The translations under genes were made by a program, and so were the position numbers. From contig JAGFNK010000176.1 in the NCBI GenBank assembly GCA_025769875.1, forward strand, positions 32,097-96,096: DNA of 64,000 bases, read 5' to 3'. Under the pieces are notes generated by a model. It saw only the letters and a list, made by a program, of their open reading frames with translations. It was not told the origin of the DNA and made no database searches. This document shows positions 45,914 to 59,144 of the stretch, one piece after another. Positions within the stretch are counted from its first letter, which is position 1. Each line of letters begins with the position of its first letter. This DNA is from Russula earlei (Eukaryota > Basidiomycota > Agaricomycetes > Russulales > Russulaceae).

Positions 45914-48290
45914 ATGGACGTCACCCATCCCAGCACGCCGCCTCCCATCCAAAGGAGTCTAACGACCACCCCCTTCAAATGCGATCTTTCTGGAAGTCAG
46001 GCATATTCCTCAGCACCTCCAAAAAAGGCTTCATTGAAATATAGGAAAATGACCTGAGGATGTATGCGACAAATTCATCGGGCCTATGCCCATACTCGAG
46101 TTCTTCTCAGATTTCGTGCCACAAGCAAGCCAAGCACAAGAGATGAATGAAATCAGCTTTGCCTGAGACCTCCATCTCACAATGTGAGGATCAGTTTGTC
46201 AGTCCCCACATTCAAGGGGGGATCCACGCTCACATACACAACAGATAAAGGCAATCCAACTATCTGGCCTTGCTCCTGATCTCACATTCATCAACACCAG
46301 TGCTAAGCAAGATAAACAAAGCCGTCTTAGACCAGACATCGCCATCTATTGGAACAAAAATGCTCATTCGAAAGTCAGCACAGGAGAATAAGAAACTGGA
46401 GTGGAGTGTGGTTGATGTGTGGATCGAAAACAAAAACGGAAATCAAGACATTTTTCGCACACTTGCAGAGACTGAACCCACCAGAGGATGAAAGTGACCT
46501 TGGGCATCCCATCAAGTCATCCCACCAAGCATCCCATATATGTGGGCAGTTGATATCCTATTCTTCGGTTCTCCATCAAAAACAATCTCATGTATTCTCC
46601 TTTGCAATCGTCCTCTTTGGTGAAACAGGGCAACTACTGTGATGGGATCGCAGTGGTGCTATCTATACCAAGCTATTCAATTGGGCCAAAGATCCCAACA
46701 CCCTTTTCGAATTCATCTGGAGGCTCAACTCTCTCACTTTTGCCCAGCGTGGATATGACACCACTGTCACCTCTGTCTTGGAGAACAATAAGGGGGTTGG
46801 TGCTGCACAGTCCACTGCTGGCGGTATACATGGAGGTTGAGAAAGTTGAAGTTGAAGACCTTCACCAGATTCTCGTCAATGATGATCATGCCACAGATGG
46901 ACAGCCGAAGCCCTATATCACATGGAAACCAATATGGGAGATGAAAACCCTTTTTGGTCAGTTGATGTTCAGATACATCTGCCACAACATCGAACAGAAT
47001 GAACTGGTTTACCTCAAAGATTACTGGCATACTGATTTCCCAGGTATCAAGAAAGAAGGGGATATTTATCACGATTTACGAGAAGCAAAAGTGCGTTACA
47101 TTCCGACATTGGGTCCAGCTGGTGACGTGCTGTCGACACCGGAGCATCCACTCAACATACAAAGCACAAGGACGCAAGACTATGTGAAAGATGGTGATCA
47201 CAAACATATTTGGTGTCCCAGTACACCGCACGTCAAATGATATGTCCACTACCGACTTGTCTTGAACATGCTCGGACAGCCGCTGAGTACATTCAGATCG
47301 ACTCAGGAGCTATGCCAGGTCATTTGGGATGCTATGATTGGTGAGGATTGGTGTTACATTTAAGTTTGTTGTTTGACAATTTGGAACAGCTCATATGGAT
47401 GCATATGACAAAGCAAAAATTTTACATCAGGATGTGAGCACAGGAAACATTCTGATTGCCCCAGATCAATCAGGTTTATTGATTGACTGGGACTTATCCA
47501 AGAAGGTGGATGTGGATTTGCCAAGGCAACAATCCAGAATGGTATGATCTGTTTATCCCCTATGTGCAGCAAATTGAATTACTTCATGTTCAGGGTACCT
47601 GGCAGTTCATATCAACAGGACTTTTACTACACCCTGCCACTCGATCCCATGGACTTCCCTGATGACCTGGAGTCATTCTATTGGGTCCTCCTTTATATGG
47701 TCATGAAATACCGACATCCTAACTTCGAGGTCATTTCACAAGATATGCAAGATGTATTTGATGGATACAGATACATGGGTAATAATCACATTGCCCAGGG
47801 TGGTAAGGGAAAGCTATCATTCCTAGACTCAAGAGTGTTCGGCCCAACTTTATCAAAAACACAATCAAAACATTACCATGCATTGAGATCATTGAAGGGT
47901 TGTGCACCATTTTTCAAGATTTTTATCATAGGTTCTAATGTAGATCCAGAGCCGTGCGAAACTTCAAGAGGAGAAGGAGCCCGATGAGAAGACCCTGGAA
48001 GCTCACAAGAAACTTAGTTCTTCCAAATGGGTCTTGACACTCATAGAAGGGAGACTGAAATCCGACCCTTGGATCAATGATGGTGGCAGCCAATACAAGA
48101 GTTTCCTTAGTCATGATCCAATGAGGAGCAGCTGCAAGCTGCAAGGCTGAAGATAGCAATGCAGCAAAGGAATGTGAAACATCCAACAAAATGCATAGAG
48201 GACTATTTCCACCTTCTGGACCTTCATCTTCCAGGCATAGCTTTTCGGCTTGCTCGCAAGGCTGTCCAGAGTAAGTTTTCAGGTACATTC
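45914..48290 (+). pseudogene. FunK1-type protein kinase, decayed
   Basis: Remnant of the fungal-specific FunK1 kinase family, common near mobile DNA in agaricomycetes. It starts MDVTHPSTPPPIQRSLTTTP at 45914. Recognisable blocks include CDKFIGPMPILEFFSDFVPQ (about 46070), DLTFINTSAKQDK and RLRPDIAIYW (about 46275-46350), FSFAIVLFGETGQLL then, after a TGA where Arg is expected, WDRSGAIYTKLFNWAKDPNT (about 46590-46700). The catalytic loop LHQDVSTGNILI and metal-binding LIDWDLSK follow near 47425-47500, then GTWQFISTGLLLHPATRSHG (about 47595) and LESFYWVLLYMVMKY (about 47670). The pieces lie in different frames with stops between, more than introns can explain. Confidence 0.7.
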
Positions 48291-50209
48291 ATCACACAGT
48301 GTCCCACATACTCAGAATGTATCTATTCTCTGTCGTAGCTAGCTCAACTCAGGGGGTATATTAGACGATTGTATTCCATCTTCTAAGGCTCACATTTGCC
48401 TAAGTATCTGGGCTTAGACTTTCATATGAACAGGTTTCACGACCGATTCCTTTTGAGTTATTTGTGACAAGGGCATCAGACATCCACAGCCAGTCGCCTT
48501 CAACACAGACTTGGTTCTTAGTGGAAAAATACAAACAAGATTGCATTATAAGTGTGAAAATGATGGCTAACTATGTTGTTACTTGGCTCAAGTAAAATTG
48601 TAACGAAATGTAAAGCCCAGATCTTCACGTTGAGTTTAATCTGTGTGGTCAGTCTCTGTCATTGAGGCAATTAATCCCCATTGGGTGCGATTGATCCCCA
48701 TCGGCCGATTATCGCCATGTAATGAGTAGACTGTTCCTATTTAAAATTTGGTGTCATATTTGTGGATGCACTTTATGTCTCAATTTATTCAATATAAATC
48801 CATGTATTAACATACGCCATTGTGTTAAGTTTATCCAAGTCTGCTAAGGCTAAATTGATCGGGCAAATTAAGTGTATATGATCCCCCTGGTGATTTGGGG
48901 CGACTCATGTTGCATCTTAGGTTACATAACTTGGGAACTGAGCTGCCCTCTCTTAAGCATTCAACTAAGTTCTAATTGTTTGGGTTGACATATTTACAAT
49001 AATGCAATGCATGAGGAGAGGGCAACAAATCAATCAATTGTTTTAAAGTAATTTGTAATCTGAGCTGAGTCAATTCAGTGGTCAATATATTTCACCTTTA
49101 TTGACCACTGAGTTGAGTTTTAGTGGACTGGACTTATCCATTCCTGTCCGTCGTGATAGATTCTATGCCTTCATGTCTAATTCCTATCTTGTGGCACCAT
49201 TAGAAATTGTATATTATAGGACCTAGGTCTGAAGTTACATAGGTTCCAGTAGGTTTCCTAGGTTTCCATCCCAGACTATCCGGCCAGGTTTCCGAGGAAA
49301 TGGACCTGGGTTTCCAAGTGTCTAAGTTTCCAGGTTTTAGCTGGTTTTTGGTGGTTTTTGGTGGTTTCTCAACTTGAGAAACCTCTGGTAACTGAGAGGC
49401 ACGATTACTGATCAGTGATGCATTCGCCCCGTCGGCCACTCGAGCCCTAATGGGCCAGTGCACAACCCAATCGTTATACTCCCTATAGCCTTCGTCAGAT
49501 CGTCATCAACGCTTTCATCACAAGTGAAACAAACTTTCGCCCGTCGGCGATTCGAGCCTCACGCGTGACATCGCCGCTCACTTCCCTCTATCGCAAACTT
49601 TTACTTTTACCATCTCATCTTCCTCGGGCAGTACGAAACGTACTTAGGAGCTCACTCGAAACCCCAAAGGGACAGCAAGCCGCACATGCAACTATCCTCT
49701 CATTCACCCGCACATTCCCCTCTTGTCCTCCTCCGACTCCACCTCTCACCGCCGCGCCTGGAAGCTCCAGGTACTGCATATTCGGCATGAAATCACTAAA
49801 CCTGGTGATCCTACTGTAGGAATCAGGGCCTGAATCTTCGCCGCCGTCGTCATTCTAAGAGTTTAAGCGTTGAAAACTCGAACCCGAAATATTCTTGACG
49901 ACGGGCATAAACAACCGTTTTTCTGCGCTCGCGGAGAAAAGAGAGAAAACCCTGGACTTGGCATTTCGTTTTTCTGATCTGATCGAAGAGTGGTATATAA
50001 ATAGTTCGTGCGTGCACAGCCATCATTTATCCAACGGAGGGCGGTTGATCACAGTAGAGTATAAGGATGCAAACAAACGAATGGAAAGGGAGGATAGGGA
50101 AATGTTCAACGAGACAAGTCCAATGCGTAGCCACGACGGGACCGTTCGCAAAGTATATATATATATAAACATGACCGGGGGTATCGTGATAAGCAAGGGA
50201 TGTTCCTGC
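48291..50209. other. AT-rich gap ending at the oxidase gene
   Basis: About 1.9 kb without a gene. Bases 48300-49200 are AT-rich. Bases 49235-49390 hold a GGTTTCC-type repeat, listed separately. Bases 49560-50000 return to host-like composition. An ATATATATATATA run lies at about 50155-50167. Confidence 0.45.
49240..49390 (+). repeat. Degenerate GGTTTCC/GGTTTTTGGT repeat
   Basis: GGTTTCC-like words recur roughly every 10-25 bp (CAGTAGGTTTCCTAGGTTTCC, then CAGGTTTCC, GGGTTTCC, AAGTTTCCAGG), then a perfect tandem GGTTTTTGGTGGTTTTTGGT. Low-complexity, origin unknown. Confidence 0.5.
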
Positions 50210-53200
50210 TCAGACGCCAGGCGGGTTGAAGCCAGGAAGATCGGGCCAGTTGCCAAGACTTCCGGGGTCACCACCGATGCGGATAAACACGCCGTGAGAC
50301 GGGGTTGGGCCATCGAGGATGAACAGCTGATGCCATCCAGGAGGCGAGACCCGCGAGTTCGGCGGCGCGGTGACGGTGCAGACGTTTCCCGAGCACGAAA
50401 AGGCCGGGAAGATGGTGCGGCCGCCCATCGTGTTGCCGTGCGTGCTCGAAACCGCCGCGACGAGCGAGACGCGCAATGTCTGACCCTGGAACAGCTGCAC
50501 GTTGATCTGGTACTGCCCGCCGTATGCCCAGTCGGTATTCGGCACTGTCACGACAGGCTGGGTCAGTCCCGAAGACAGGTACGGCGGGATGTACACCTCG
50601 ATGCGAAGCTCCTCTGGGAGTCCAGGTGTCTGGGGGTCTGAGCCTGAGATCAACACCCGGCCGTCAGAAAGAAGCGTTGCCTCGGAATGGTACATCCGTG
50701 CGATCGTCGTGTTGCCGAGAATCGAGATACGCGACCGGACGGGTTGTGAGGGGTCGTAGAGAAGTGCGGACAAGTTCGGGTCACTGGCGAGGCCAAAGCC
50801 AGCCACGCCCTGTTGCGCGCCATTCACAATCATGAAGGTGCCGTCTGGCAAGGCCACCATACAAGGCATGACACGCTTAGAGGGCTATATGCACGTTTGT
50901 GTCAGCTCGGGATTCTGACGAGACGGGAAAGAGAAGGACGAGCCATCCGTTCGATAGCCCATGTCGGGTTGGCAACCTCGGGCTGTATGGAAACGCAATT
51001 GTCCAGGGCAACTCCACTGTTGGAACCACCGCAGACCAGGACAGTAATTGGGTCCGTGTACGGAGCATATTGTGGTAGGAGGACGGACGCGCCTTCCATC
51101 GGGTATGTCCGACCAGCGAGGAAGCCGTTGACGGCACCAGGGATGTTGGGGAGGGCTTGGACAACGGCAAACGTGACTGGGTCAAGGATGCGGGCTTCGT
51201 TGTAGTAGCCTTTCCTTGTGCGTCAGCAACGGAAACTTGGCGAAAGTCGATTGTTTCGGACTCACCAACAAATATGCGACCGCTAGGAAGGACATGAAGG
51301 AATGGGTAAAGATTGTTCGGATCTGTCCGCTGCAGCCAATCGAGGAAGAGCACCGTACTGCCACCGGGAATGCGAGGAAGAATCTCAAGCGTAGGATTAG
51401 GTGGAGCGTTTGCGCCTGTTTCGCCACCCATGATGAGGACACTGCCATTGGACATAACGAGTGCGGTCGGATACCAACGTCCGGTCTGTACGGTGAACTC
51501 ATTGAGCACCAACATAAGTGGAATAAGCCACGCGTACCTGAAGTTGGAGCTTGGTGGGATCTTCCTCCCAGTCATTGGTACCATTGACGCCAGGCGAACC
51601 GTCAGGGGCATAAAGTCGGACACCGAACGTCGACGTGAGCGACCAGCCACCGACATTGAGGATACGCGCGGCCTTGTCCGGAAGCACAACTGCTGCAGAG
51701 CAGAACACGTCCGACTTGACATGCATTTCGCGCCACGCATGATCGAAATCGTCGACGAGACTCAAGTCGAGTTCGTATGCACCGGTGGAGTTTTCATATT
51801 CAGACGTGCCGCTTTTCTCGAGGAAGGAGACCTTGCCATTTATGCCGAGTGTGGCAAGCAGTGGAGGTACAAGTCCAGGAACGAGATACTGCGTTGAAAA
51901 GTCATTTATGGGGTGCGGACGTACATGTGGAGGTTAGTATGTGCATACCTCATATCGGCCGATGTTGGCAGGCCTATTCCAGGTGTTCAGGTTTCCGTTC
52001 CAAAGGTAGAGCTGCAACCTCTGAGCACCTCCACAGAGATGAAGGGGGTCGCCCGAGCATGCCATGGAGCAGTCAGTTTCCGTGGCAGTCGTTCCTCCAT
52101 TGTTGGTGATATCCGCCACATCTCCGCACCCTGTATATGTTTAAGCGATGCCGTAAAGCATCGCAAAACTGGATCACGCACAGCACTCATCGCCGAACTC
52201 CATACCCGCGGCGGGATAACCGAAGGTCGAGCATTGAGAAAGACAGTTTTCGGCGGTGTTGTTTTTGGGGAATAAGATCTGATACGGGAAGACTCGAACG
52301 GCACCGGGCTCACTTTGAAGCGGGGTGAGCATGCTATGGTCAGTTACAGGTGTTGACAGATGTATCGTTGCACATACGCCAAGCATCGCGAATATTGCCA
52401 ATTTCCAGGAAGGTTTGTTGTCTGCACTGTGGGCACAGCAAAGGCAGTTACGGAACCTGTGGAACTGTAAACCGAAAGTCGGTTTGGTCCACCGCATGCT
52501 TCGCTAGAGACCGTGGTTAGACAGTCGGCTGCAGTCTACACAAAGCGAAGGAAGATACTTACGTTGCGTTTCCACTGCAAGGCATATTGCAGTCGCTACT
52601 AGAGGCTATGACGGCACCCTGAACGAGTTCATTACCACAGACTATAAAGGGTGATTAGTGTTTTCCCTGAACGTAGTAGGCAGATCGATCGATCGACGTG
52701 AAGATCAACGTACAACACTGAATGCTGTACTCCAAGCCGGCAAGCGTAAGCCCTGGGATGAGCACGAGGCGATGCAGCTCTCCACAGTAAGCGTTTCGCT
52801 GTCCGGAAGCTCAGTCTGGAAAACGCGTCCATACGCATTGTCTCTGGAAATTTCCAGAATTAACGTCGTACATCACACATATCAAAAGAAGGAACCTACA
52901 CCCAGCAAGCGTTGTATGACCAACCCGTAGGAAGGCTTGAGAGGACGGGAAAAACCGAAGACCCGCCGCCACCACCGCCGCCACTGCTCGTGGATCCAGT
53001 CTGGGTGTTGTTGGTCTGTGACGGAAGGTTGGCGCCAGTATAGTTGTAAACGTTTAGGCGATCTGGGCCACCGCAAAACTCGGAGCTGTTTCCCGAGCAA
53101 ACCATAGAGCAATCACCCCGAGGCGTCGGAGCACCTCCATTAGAGAAGGTAGAACCGCAGTCTTCGGGAGATAAGATGAATGGGCAGTGGCAAGGCAAAG

Positions 53201-54146
53201 TGATATATAAGCACGTACAGCACTCGCGAGAGTATTCCACACCGGCAAGGGGATAACCCGAGGAGAAGCAGGCATCGGCGCAACTTTGGACGCTGGTATT
53301 TGTAGCACCACCTTGGACGGACATAGAGACGGTAAGAGTCCTCGTGGCCGGGACATCGCTGTTAGGGGAAGGCACAGGAGGGTCAGTGATCCGCTTTCTA
53401 TCGAAAAAGGGAAGTGAAAGTACCTATAACATCCTAAGGAAACCAGAGTCCATAACTCGGTGCGATGATGGGCGGAGCCGTGGGGTGTAGCGCCACTCCA
53501 ATACAAGTTGAGACGATTTCCGGCACCACAATGCTCGCTGGCGTTTGCCGGTGCATGGGAAAGCTGCAATCCGAATCCGAAGCACTCGTCCCCCCATTCG
53601 ATATGACATTCCCACAATCTGATATTCAAAAGCATGCGATCAGAGCAGCGGAGATGGAAGACAAATGATGACATTGAAACGCCACTTACAGCACTCTTGT
53701 CCGTATTCGACACCGGCGTACATAAAGTTCTGGTTGATGCAAAAGTTTGACGCAGTTCTCGACCGTCATGTTCTGCGTGTCTGTACGTTCGGCAGATGTG
53801 AGCGTGCGTGCCGAGACATTGTCCCTAATTTGTAACAAAGTCAGATGATCGACTCTCTTGCGAACGTTGTGGGATGACCAACGTGTAGCATCCGACCTCG
53901 GTCCAGCCCGAAGGAAGATCAGTAATGACATCCCGACGTTGGAAGCGGAGGTGGCGAAGGTGACCGAGTTGCAAGCTCCTGCGATCAATGTGGGACGCGC
54001 CTGCGTGTACAAACTGCGAAAAGGGTGACACAAGTGATGAGTGCGAGCTCTGCGAACGGGCAAGACGCGTACTGGCACTACGGAAGCAGCGCAACGAGGT
54101 AAAGGAGAGTGAGCAGAAAGGGAGTGGAACGCATCTTGCGCGCCAT
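50210..54146 (-). CDS. Multi-WSC glyoxal oxidase (copper radical oxidase, AA5_1), possibly damaged
   Basis: Secreted copper radical oxidase that makes H2O2 from aldehydes, with N-terminal carbohydrate-binding-like WSC modules as in the cro3-5 type of white-rot fungi. Start ATG 54146 (or 54134) begins a signal peptide [21 protein letters not shown] modules follow at about 54000-53470, 53410-52990, 52960-52400 and 52380-51950, each with the [23 protein letters not shown] pattern; a Gly-rich linker lies at about 52965. The oxidase domain (51920-50210) keeps the expected ligands: Cys in [14 protein letters not shown], Tyr in [14 protein letters not shown], Tyr-His in [15 protein letters not shown] and His in [12 protein letters not shown]. 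It ends GFNPPGV at 50210. Single-base frameshifts are needed in WSC1 (near 53743, 53545, 53557) and WSC3 (near 52748). Many short introns; not all junctions were resolved. Confidence 0.8.
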
Positions 54147-57100
54147 GTATGGGCGAGACACTGACGGCCATGCTAGGGACGGAACCACGTTCTTAAAGGC
54201 ATTCGTGCCCGCAAAAATAGGGTGTATGACAAGGATTTTTTTAGCCTGACTTATCACCAAGTTTGTCCTTTTTTCGATTTTTGTGGCCCCACACGTCCAA
54301 GGTCCGGATCGGAAAGTAAGGACATTGTTTCACGCCAGCCCCCAGGCCCGATGTGTCGCCTTCCCAGGGTATATACGATCCAAGGTGCCTGCAGAATGGA
54401 GATCGCTGGTTCCCGATTTTTCCGGGATTTTTCTGTTCGGTAAGAGGCTCTGCGCGCGACTCCGCGCTCTGAGGAAGGACACTCGTAGGCAGGCGAAATG
54501 GCGAATTTCGCTTTCATTACGGAGAATGGTTACCGGAAGAGCCAATAGACCGCACGCGCCACGTACGGTATGATGTACAAGAAGCACGTCAGACATGAGA
54601 AAAAATATCAGGTGCGGTTGGAGAGCGGGTGCCAGACTGAATTGTCAGAGATCTGGAGGAGCATCTGAGACCTGACGTGGCTGGAAAGTAAAACGTATGA
54701 ACGATTTCGAGGAGTGCGTTCGCTTTGTAAACCGTCCGGTCAAGGAGACTCGTGTGCGGTGGTTTCAAACGAGGCAACGCGATGGCCGTTCGGAGCTAAA
54801 GCACGGTTAAACTCCGAGGGGCAGCACGACGAAGAGGACGACGGCCCACTCTAATACCACACCACACACTACTGCTGGCAGTCGCCACCCTTTATTTTCT
54901 GAAGATCATCTTTCGCTCGAATTTCGCAGTTTCCCCGGAACTCCTGATCTTCCCTGCCTTTCCCTCGCTCCTGCCCAAACCGATGCAGAACGACTTTGAT
55001 TACGGCCAAGGTGCCTCGACGGGTGCGAGGGATCAATGCCCACGATGTGAAACAAACAACCGGGATGTAAAGGAAACAAACTGACATGTCAAGCCTTGCT
55101 TGTGCATGAGACCATGTCGTAACTGTAGATGCGTACGGCACGGAGCGCGAGAGCGAGGGTCCAGTGTCAAGGTGACCAGGATCAAGTCCGATCTCACGCC
55201 AATCACTACCAGCCAGGTAGATACGTGAAGCCAGGGTGACTTTATTGCGATGCACGCACGATGCTCCGAAAACCAAAACTATTTTGGGTTTGAGATCGTC
55301 CTTCCTCGGACCGGATGTGTCGGATCGATCATTAATTCTTTCGTTTAACGAACGTACGGAACTTTTGGTCGCACCACGCGTGGAAACATCGAAACTGTCC
55401 GCTCACGCGCATATCAACCATTCACACACAACAGCTCTCGCTCGCCTTCCACCCCTTGCTTGTTGCAAGTGTCAGTACTACATCACACTGCCCACCTCTG
55501 ATGCTCAGGCGGCCACATCTCTTTAGGCGAAGCAACTTCTTCTCGGCCCTCCGCTCGCATGCGGCGCCTGAGAGGCTGTCGTCCTTCTGGGGATACGCAG
55601 GATATGGTCATCCTTCCAAACCTTGTTCTTCGCTGTGACGCCTTCCATGGCACGACAGCCAGGTACAGACCAGGAGATGCATTCTTTCTGGACCCATGAC
55701 CCGAACCTCTGGCTACACCAATCGTGGTGAATGCATCAAACCAACCAAGGACAACGCATGGCAAGTGGCAGCGCCTCCGGCACATCGTTTAGGGGAAAGG
55801 GCGGGGACCTTTCAGAGCGCTTCCCCCCCCATTCACCTTTGTCGACGAGCCGTCAGGCTACTAATCACCACGACGATTGATATCGGACTTCCGTCCCAGT
55901 CACAAGTGCCCTGCCACCCTGCTCAGTTTCTCCGGCGTTCATTGCAGCATTCTGGGCGAAGGTATAACATCCCTTGAGGACCACAATCAGCCTACGAGCA
56001 CAGTTCTTCGATGTTACTCTGCGGTGCGGTAATCGGGGAAGAGACTACGTCCTTACGTCAATCTGCTCCTTCATGGTGTTCTGGCACACTCATTCCCTTG
56101 CGGACGATGTCGGTCGAACCTTTCCAAGAACTTGCCAGGGATTGTGCGACTGTCGGGCGAGATTCCCTACCCCCTAACACGTGGCCGGCGCCAAACCATT
56201 GGTGTACTTGCAACAACCCCTTCGTCCCCGCCTCCCACTTGGCACATGCCGTCGGGTGGCACTTCACGAAACGTACCATGCCCCGTCGGAGCATGCTAGT
56301 ATTCTTACAACACCGCCCGCCGTCGGGGACGGATCATCCTACTGGTGTCTCTACCGCCGCGGGGAGGAGTCATGCTTTGTCTCATGCGAGTACTGCTTCA
56401 TAAGCTTCTATCGGCGCCAAGCAGCGCAAAGGGCAAACCTTGTCGCCAAGATCTGGTCTATCACAAGCTCCGATACAGAGGTTGTAAAAGAATCGAGTGT
56501 CCAGAATGTCGCTTGAGCACCTCGGGCTCGATCCGCCGTGAGATCCCGACTTGAATGAAAATTTCCTTTTGGTAAGCCAACTCATCAGTCATGCTGTTTT
56601 GTGCATCCCTCCGGGGAGTAAGTTTAAAGGTGAAGGTGGAGCATATCCGTGACTTGTGCCCTCAGTGGGGACATCTGTGGTTCAAATCGCCCTCCGAGTC
56701 CGGAGAAGCAAAGACAAGTGGAGGCCGGGCAGAAGCGACAAGAACAAAGAGGGGTTACTCGCACAAGTTCATTTACTTGCCTTGGTCGGACAACAAACCA
56801 ATAGCACACCTGCCAATCGATGGCGTTCACAACTAGCTCCGCCGATGCGTCGAGAATAAATAAAGTCTTGTTTCGTGCAAGTCTTGCCAACTCTCTTCAC
56901 AAGGAGTAACCTGAAGGAAACCACCTCAGGGATCAGCACGTGACGTCGAGAAGCTCGTGTCGCACAGGGAAGCGGCAGAACTTTCTCGGTTGGCGCTATC
57001 ATCGAGCGGACGGGACAAGGCCGTATTGCGCTGTACTTATCCCCAGTAGAGACATGGACACACGAGTCCAAGCACTTCATCACTGATGCTTCAAGAACGA

Positions 57101-58081
57101 ACATGACGAATCCGACGCCTGATCACTGACTGGCATGAGGCTCGTGCCATGTCAATTTCCGCCAACTCAACCTCGACACGGCCCCCCGGGAGGACCGGAA
57201 CGGGAGGTCGCAGGCACTCGTTACCTGAGATCTCCCCGATCGAAAGAGAGCACATCGGAGCGACGGCGCCATCGACAAACCCTTCACGGATACACGTGCC
57301 ATACACAGCCAACGGGCGGCTGCTCGTGCCTCGTGCCAGAAGCCATATAAGGTGTATTGATCAGATGAATGCGCCTGACTGACATCTTTCGCTCGGCTAC
57401 GCGTGGCAAGTCGTGCAGGGCAGGGCAGGGGCTCGGGCCAAGGAAAGCTGCGGCCTTGATGCTGATGCCGATGCCGATGCAACTGCACCCTGGGTGCAAA
57501 GCAAAATTGACGCGTTCATTCTCATACCTTTGTGCCCGATGTGAGAAAGCGGCGGGGTTGGTTCGTGAGCACCGTCTCGCTCGGATCTGCCACTGACGAC
57601 GTCACGGCACGAGGCCCCTTGGGAGAGACGTGCGGAGCAAGGATAAGGTTCACCATTCGCGGAAACGGAACAAAAACGGGGGCGAGGCGAGTAAGGTTAT
57701 AGTGTGCGCAAGGCAGCGATCTGACTTGCCAGTGTCGAACCCGTGTTTCTTTCCCTGGCGAGCGCCACAGACGCGGCCAATTAACACCTAAAGCAGACCG
57801 GAAAGTACTGGACCGTACCTGCATGTCGCCTCCGCACCCTGACCGCGAGGCTCCACTCCGACTCCGGGGATCAGAGTCTCCGTACGGCGCACGATGCCCA
57901 GCGCGACTCCCAGTCACGCGCCGTTGCAGTCAACGCGTGGGTGGGTGGACGAAACGAAAGAAAAAGGGAGGTCGATGAGAGCCTTCCCATTACAGTTTAG
58001 GTTCCAGCTGTTCATCAAGCTCAGGCTTCACGGCATGAGTGCATCCATCCCTTTGGGCAGCACAACTTCCCGTACCCACCC
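54147..58081. other. Long stretch without recognised gene
   Basis: Nearly 4 kb. All ORFs are below about 165 codons, in every frame, with no family resemblance and no exon chain I could follow. Composition is host-like rather than transposon-like. It may hold unrecognised lineage-specific genes or long regulatory DNA. Confidence 0.4.
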
Positions 58082-58387
58082 ATGGCCACCTACTCGTCGT
58101 CGTTGCCCGATTCCGTCGGCCCCCACCTCCCGCTCCCCACTCCACGCCGCTTCTTCGAACCGCTGAAGGCCCGGTCGGTGTCCCCCCTCCCCTCCCCTCC
58201 CCCCACGTCGCTTCTCATCACCAGCCGGCCAGCTTACGGTAACCCGTCTGGTTTTGGGAGCGGCGAAAACGGGTTCAGCTTAAAGCCCGATCATGAATTG
58301 AGTTTGGCCGACGGCGACCTGCCAACCATCGCCCTTCGCTTGGGCTTTGGGGAACGTCTGCCTGGCTCCACAACTGATCGAGCCTAG
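58082..58387 (+). CDS. Small Pro/Ser-rich hypothetical protein
   Basis: A 101-codon ORF from an ATG in strong context (ACCCATGGCC): MATYSSSLPDSVGPHLPLPT, then RRFFEPLKARSVSPLPSPPP. Composition (Pro, Ser, few rare residues) looks like a real N-terminal region of a regulatory protein, but there is no recognisable domain and no continuation by splicing was found. Confidence 0.3.
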   Translation: MATYSSSLPDSVGPHLPLPTPRRFFEPLKARSVSPLPSPPPTSLLITSRPAYGNPSGFGSGENGFSLKPDHELSLADGDLPTIALRLGFGERLPGSTTDRA

Positions 58388-59144
58388 CTAGGGGCGCGAT
58401 GGGTGGGCGGTGGTGCTCGACCACATGATTGTGAGTCGAGGACTTCGGGGGAGGGTCATATGGTGGGCGTTGGTACGTACGGTAGGTCGGTCGGTCGGCC
58501 GGACATCCTGACTTGAGTTGCATTGCCAACGGATTCGGGGTGGTCAATTCCTCAATGGAAGGGTTGGTGCCCCACGTCCCCTTCACACCGAATCGACGTT
58601 TTTTTGCGCGACCTCGTGATATGGCTGCACCCTTGATGCGCGCAGGTATTCCAGAGAGTTGATGGGCCACACCAGTAAGGAAAAGACAACAAACAAACAG
58701 CGAACAGTGGTGGGACACAGCTGGACCGTCGTTTACATAATAAACCTCACACTCATCGAAGAGCGGCCTTTAGTCGGTTCCCGAACGAAAAAAAAGACAA
58801 TGCAGGTTTCATTTCTGCAAGGACAAAGGCACCCTAGAGGTGAAGTATACGTATGTGCTAAATTCTAGAGTACCGACGGAATTATGACGGAGCGTGTACA
58901 TCCAAATTCAAACCACGACCAAAGCATGACAACGATGATGCATAAGTGGGATCCGAAAAAAAAAAAAAAAAAAAGATAAACGGGAGGGGGGAAGGGAAGG
59001 GGAAAGATGAGAGAGCAAGGAACAAAAATATACACAGCATAGGGAAGAGCGAAAAAAAAAATTCCACAAGTACAATAGTCATGGTATAGTGCTATGAAGG
59101 CGAACAAACGAGTCACAAGGACGGGGTGTTTGCAATCACCTCGT
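58388..59144. other. Gap downstream of Gti1/Pac2 gene
   Basis: No gene recognised. A-rich runs at about 58957-58974 and 59052-59060 (T-runs on the minus strand) follow the 3' end of the Gti1/Pac2 gene. GGTCGGTCGGTCGGCCGG lies near 58484. Confidence 0.4.

Noticed and set aside
54147..58081. Several 90-160 codon ORFs in the long gap
   Set aside because: No family resemblance, no consistent exon chain, and they overlap each other on both strands.
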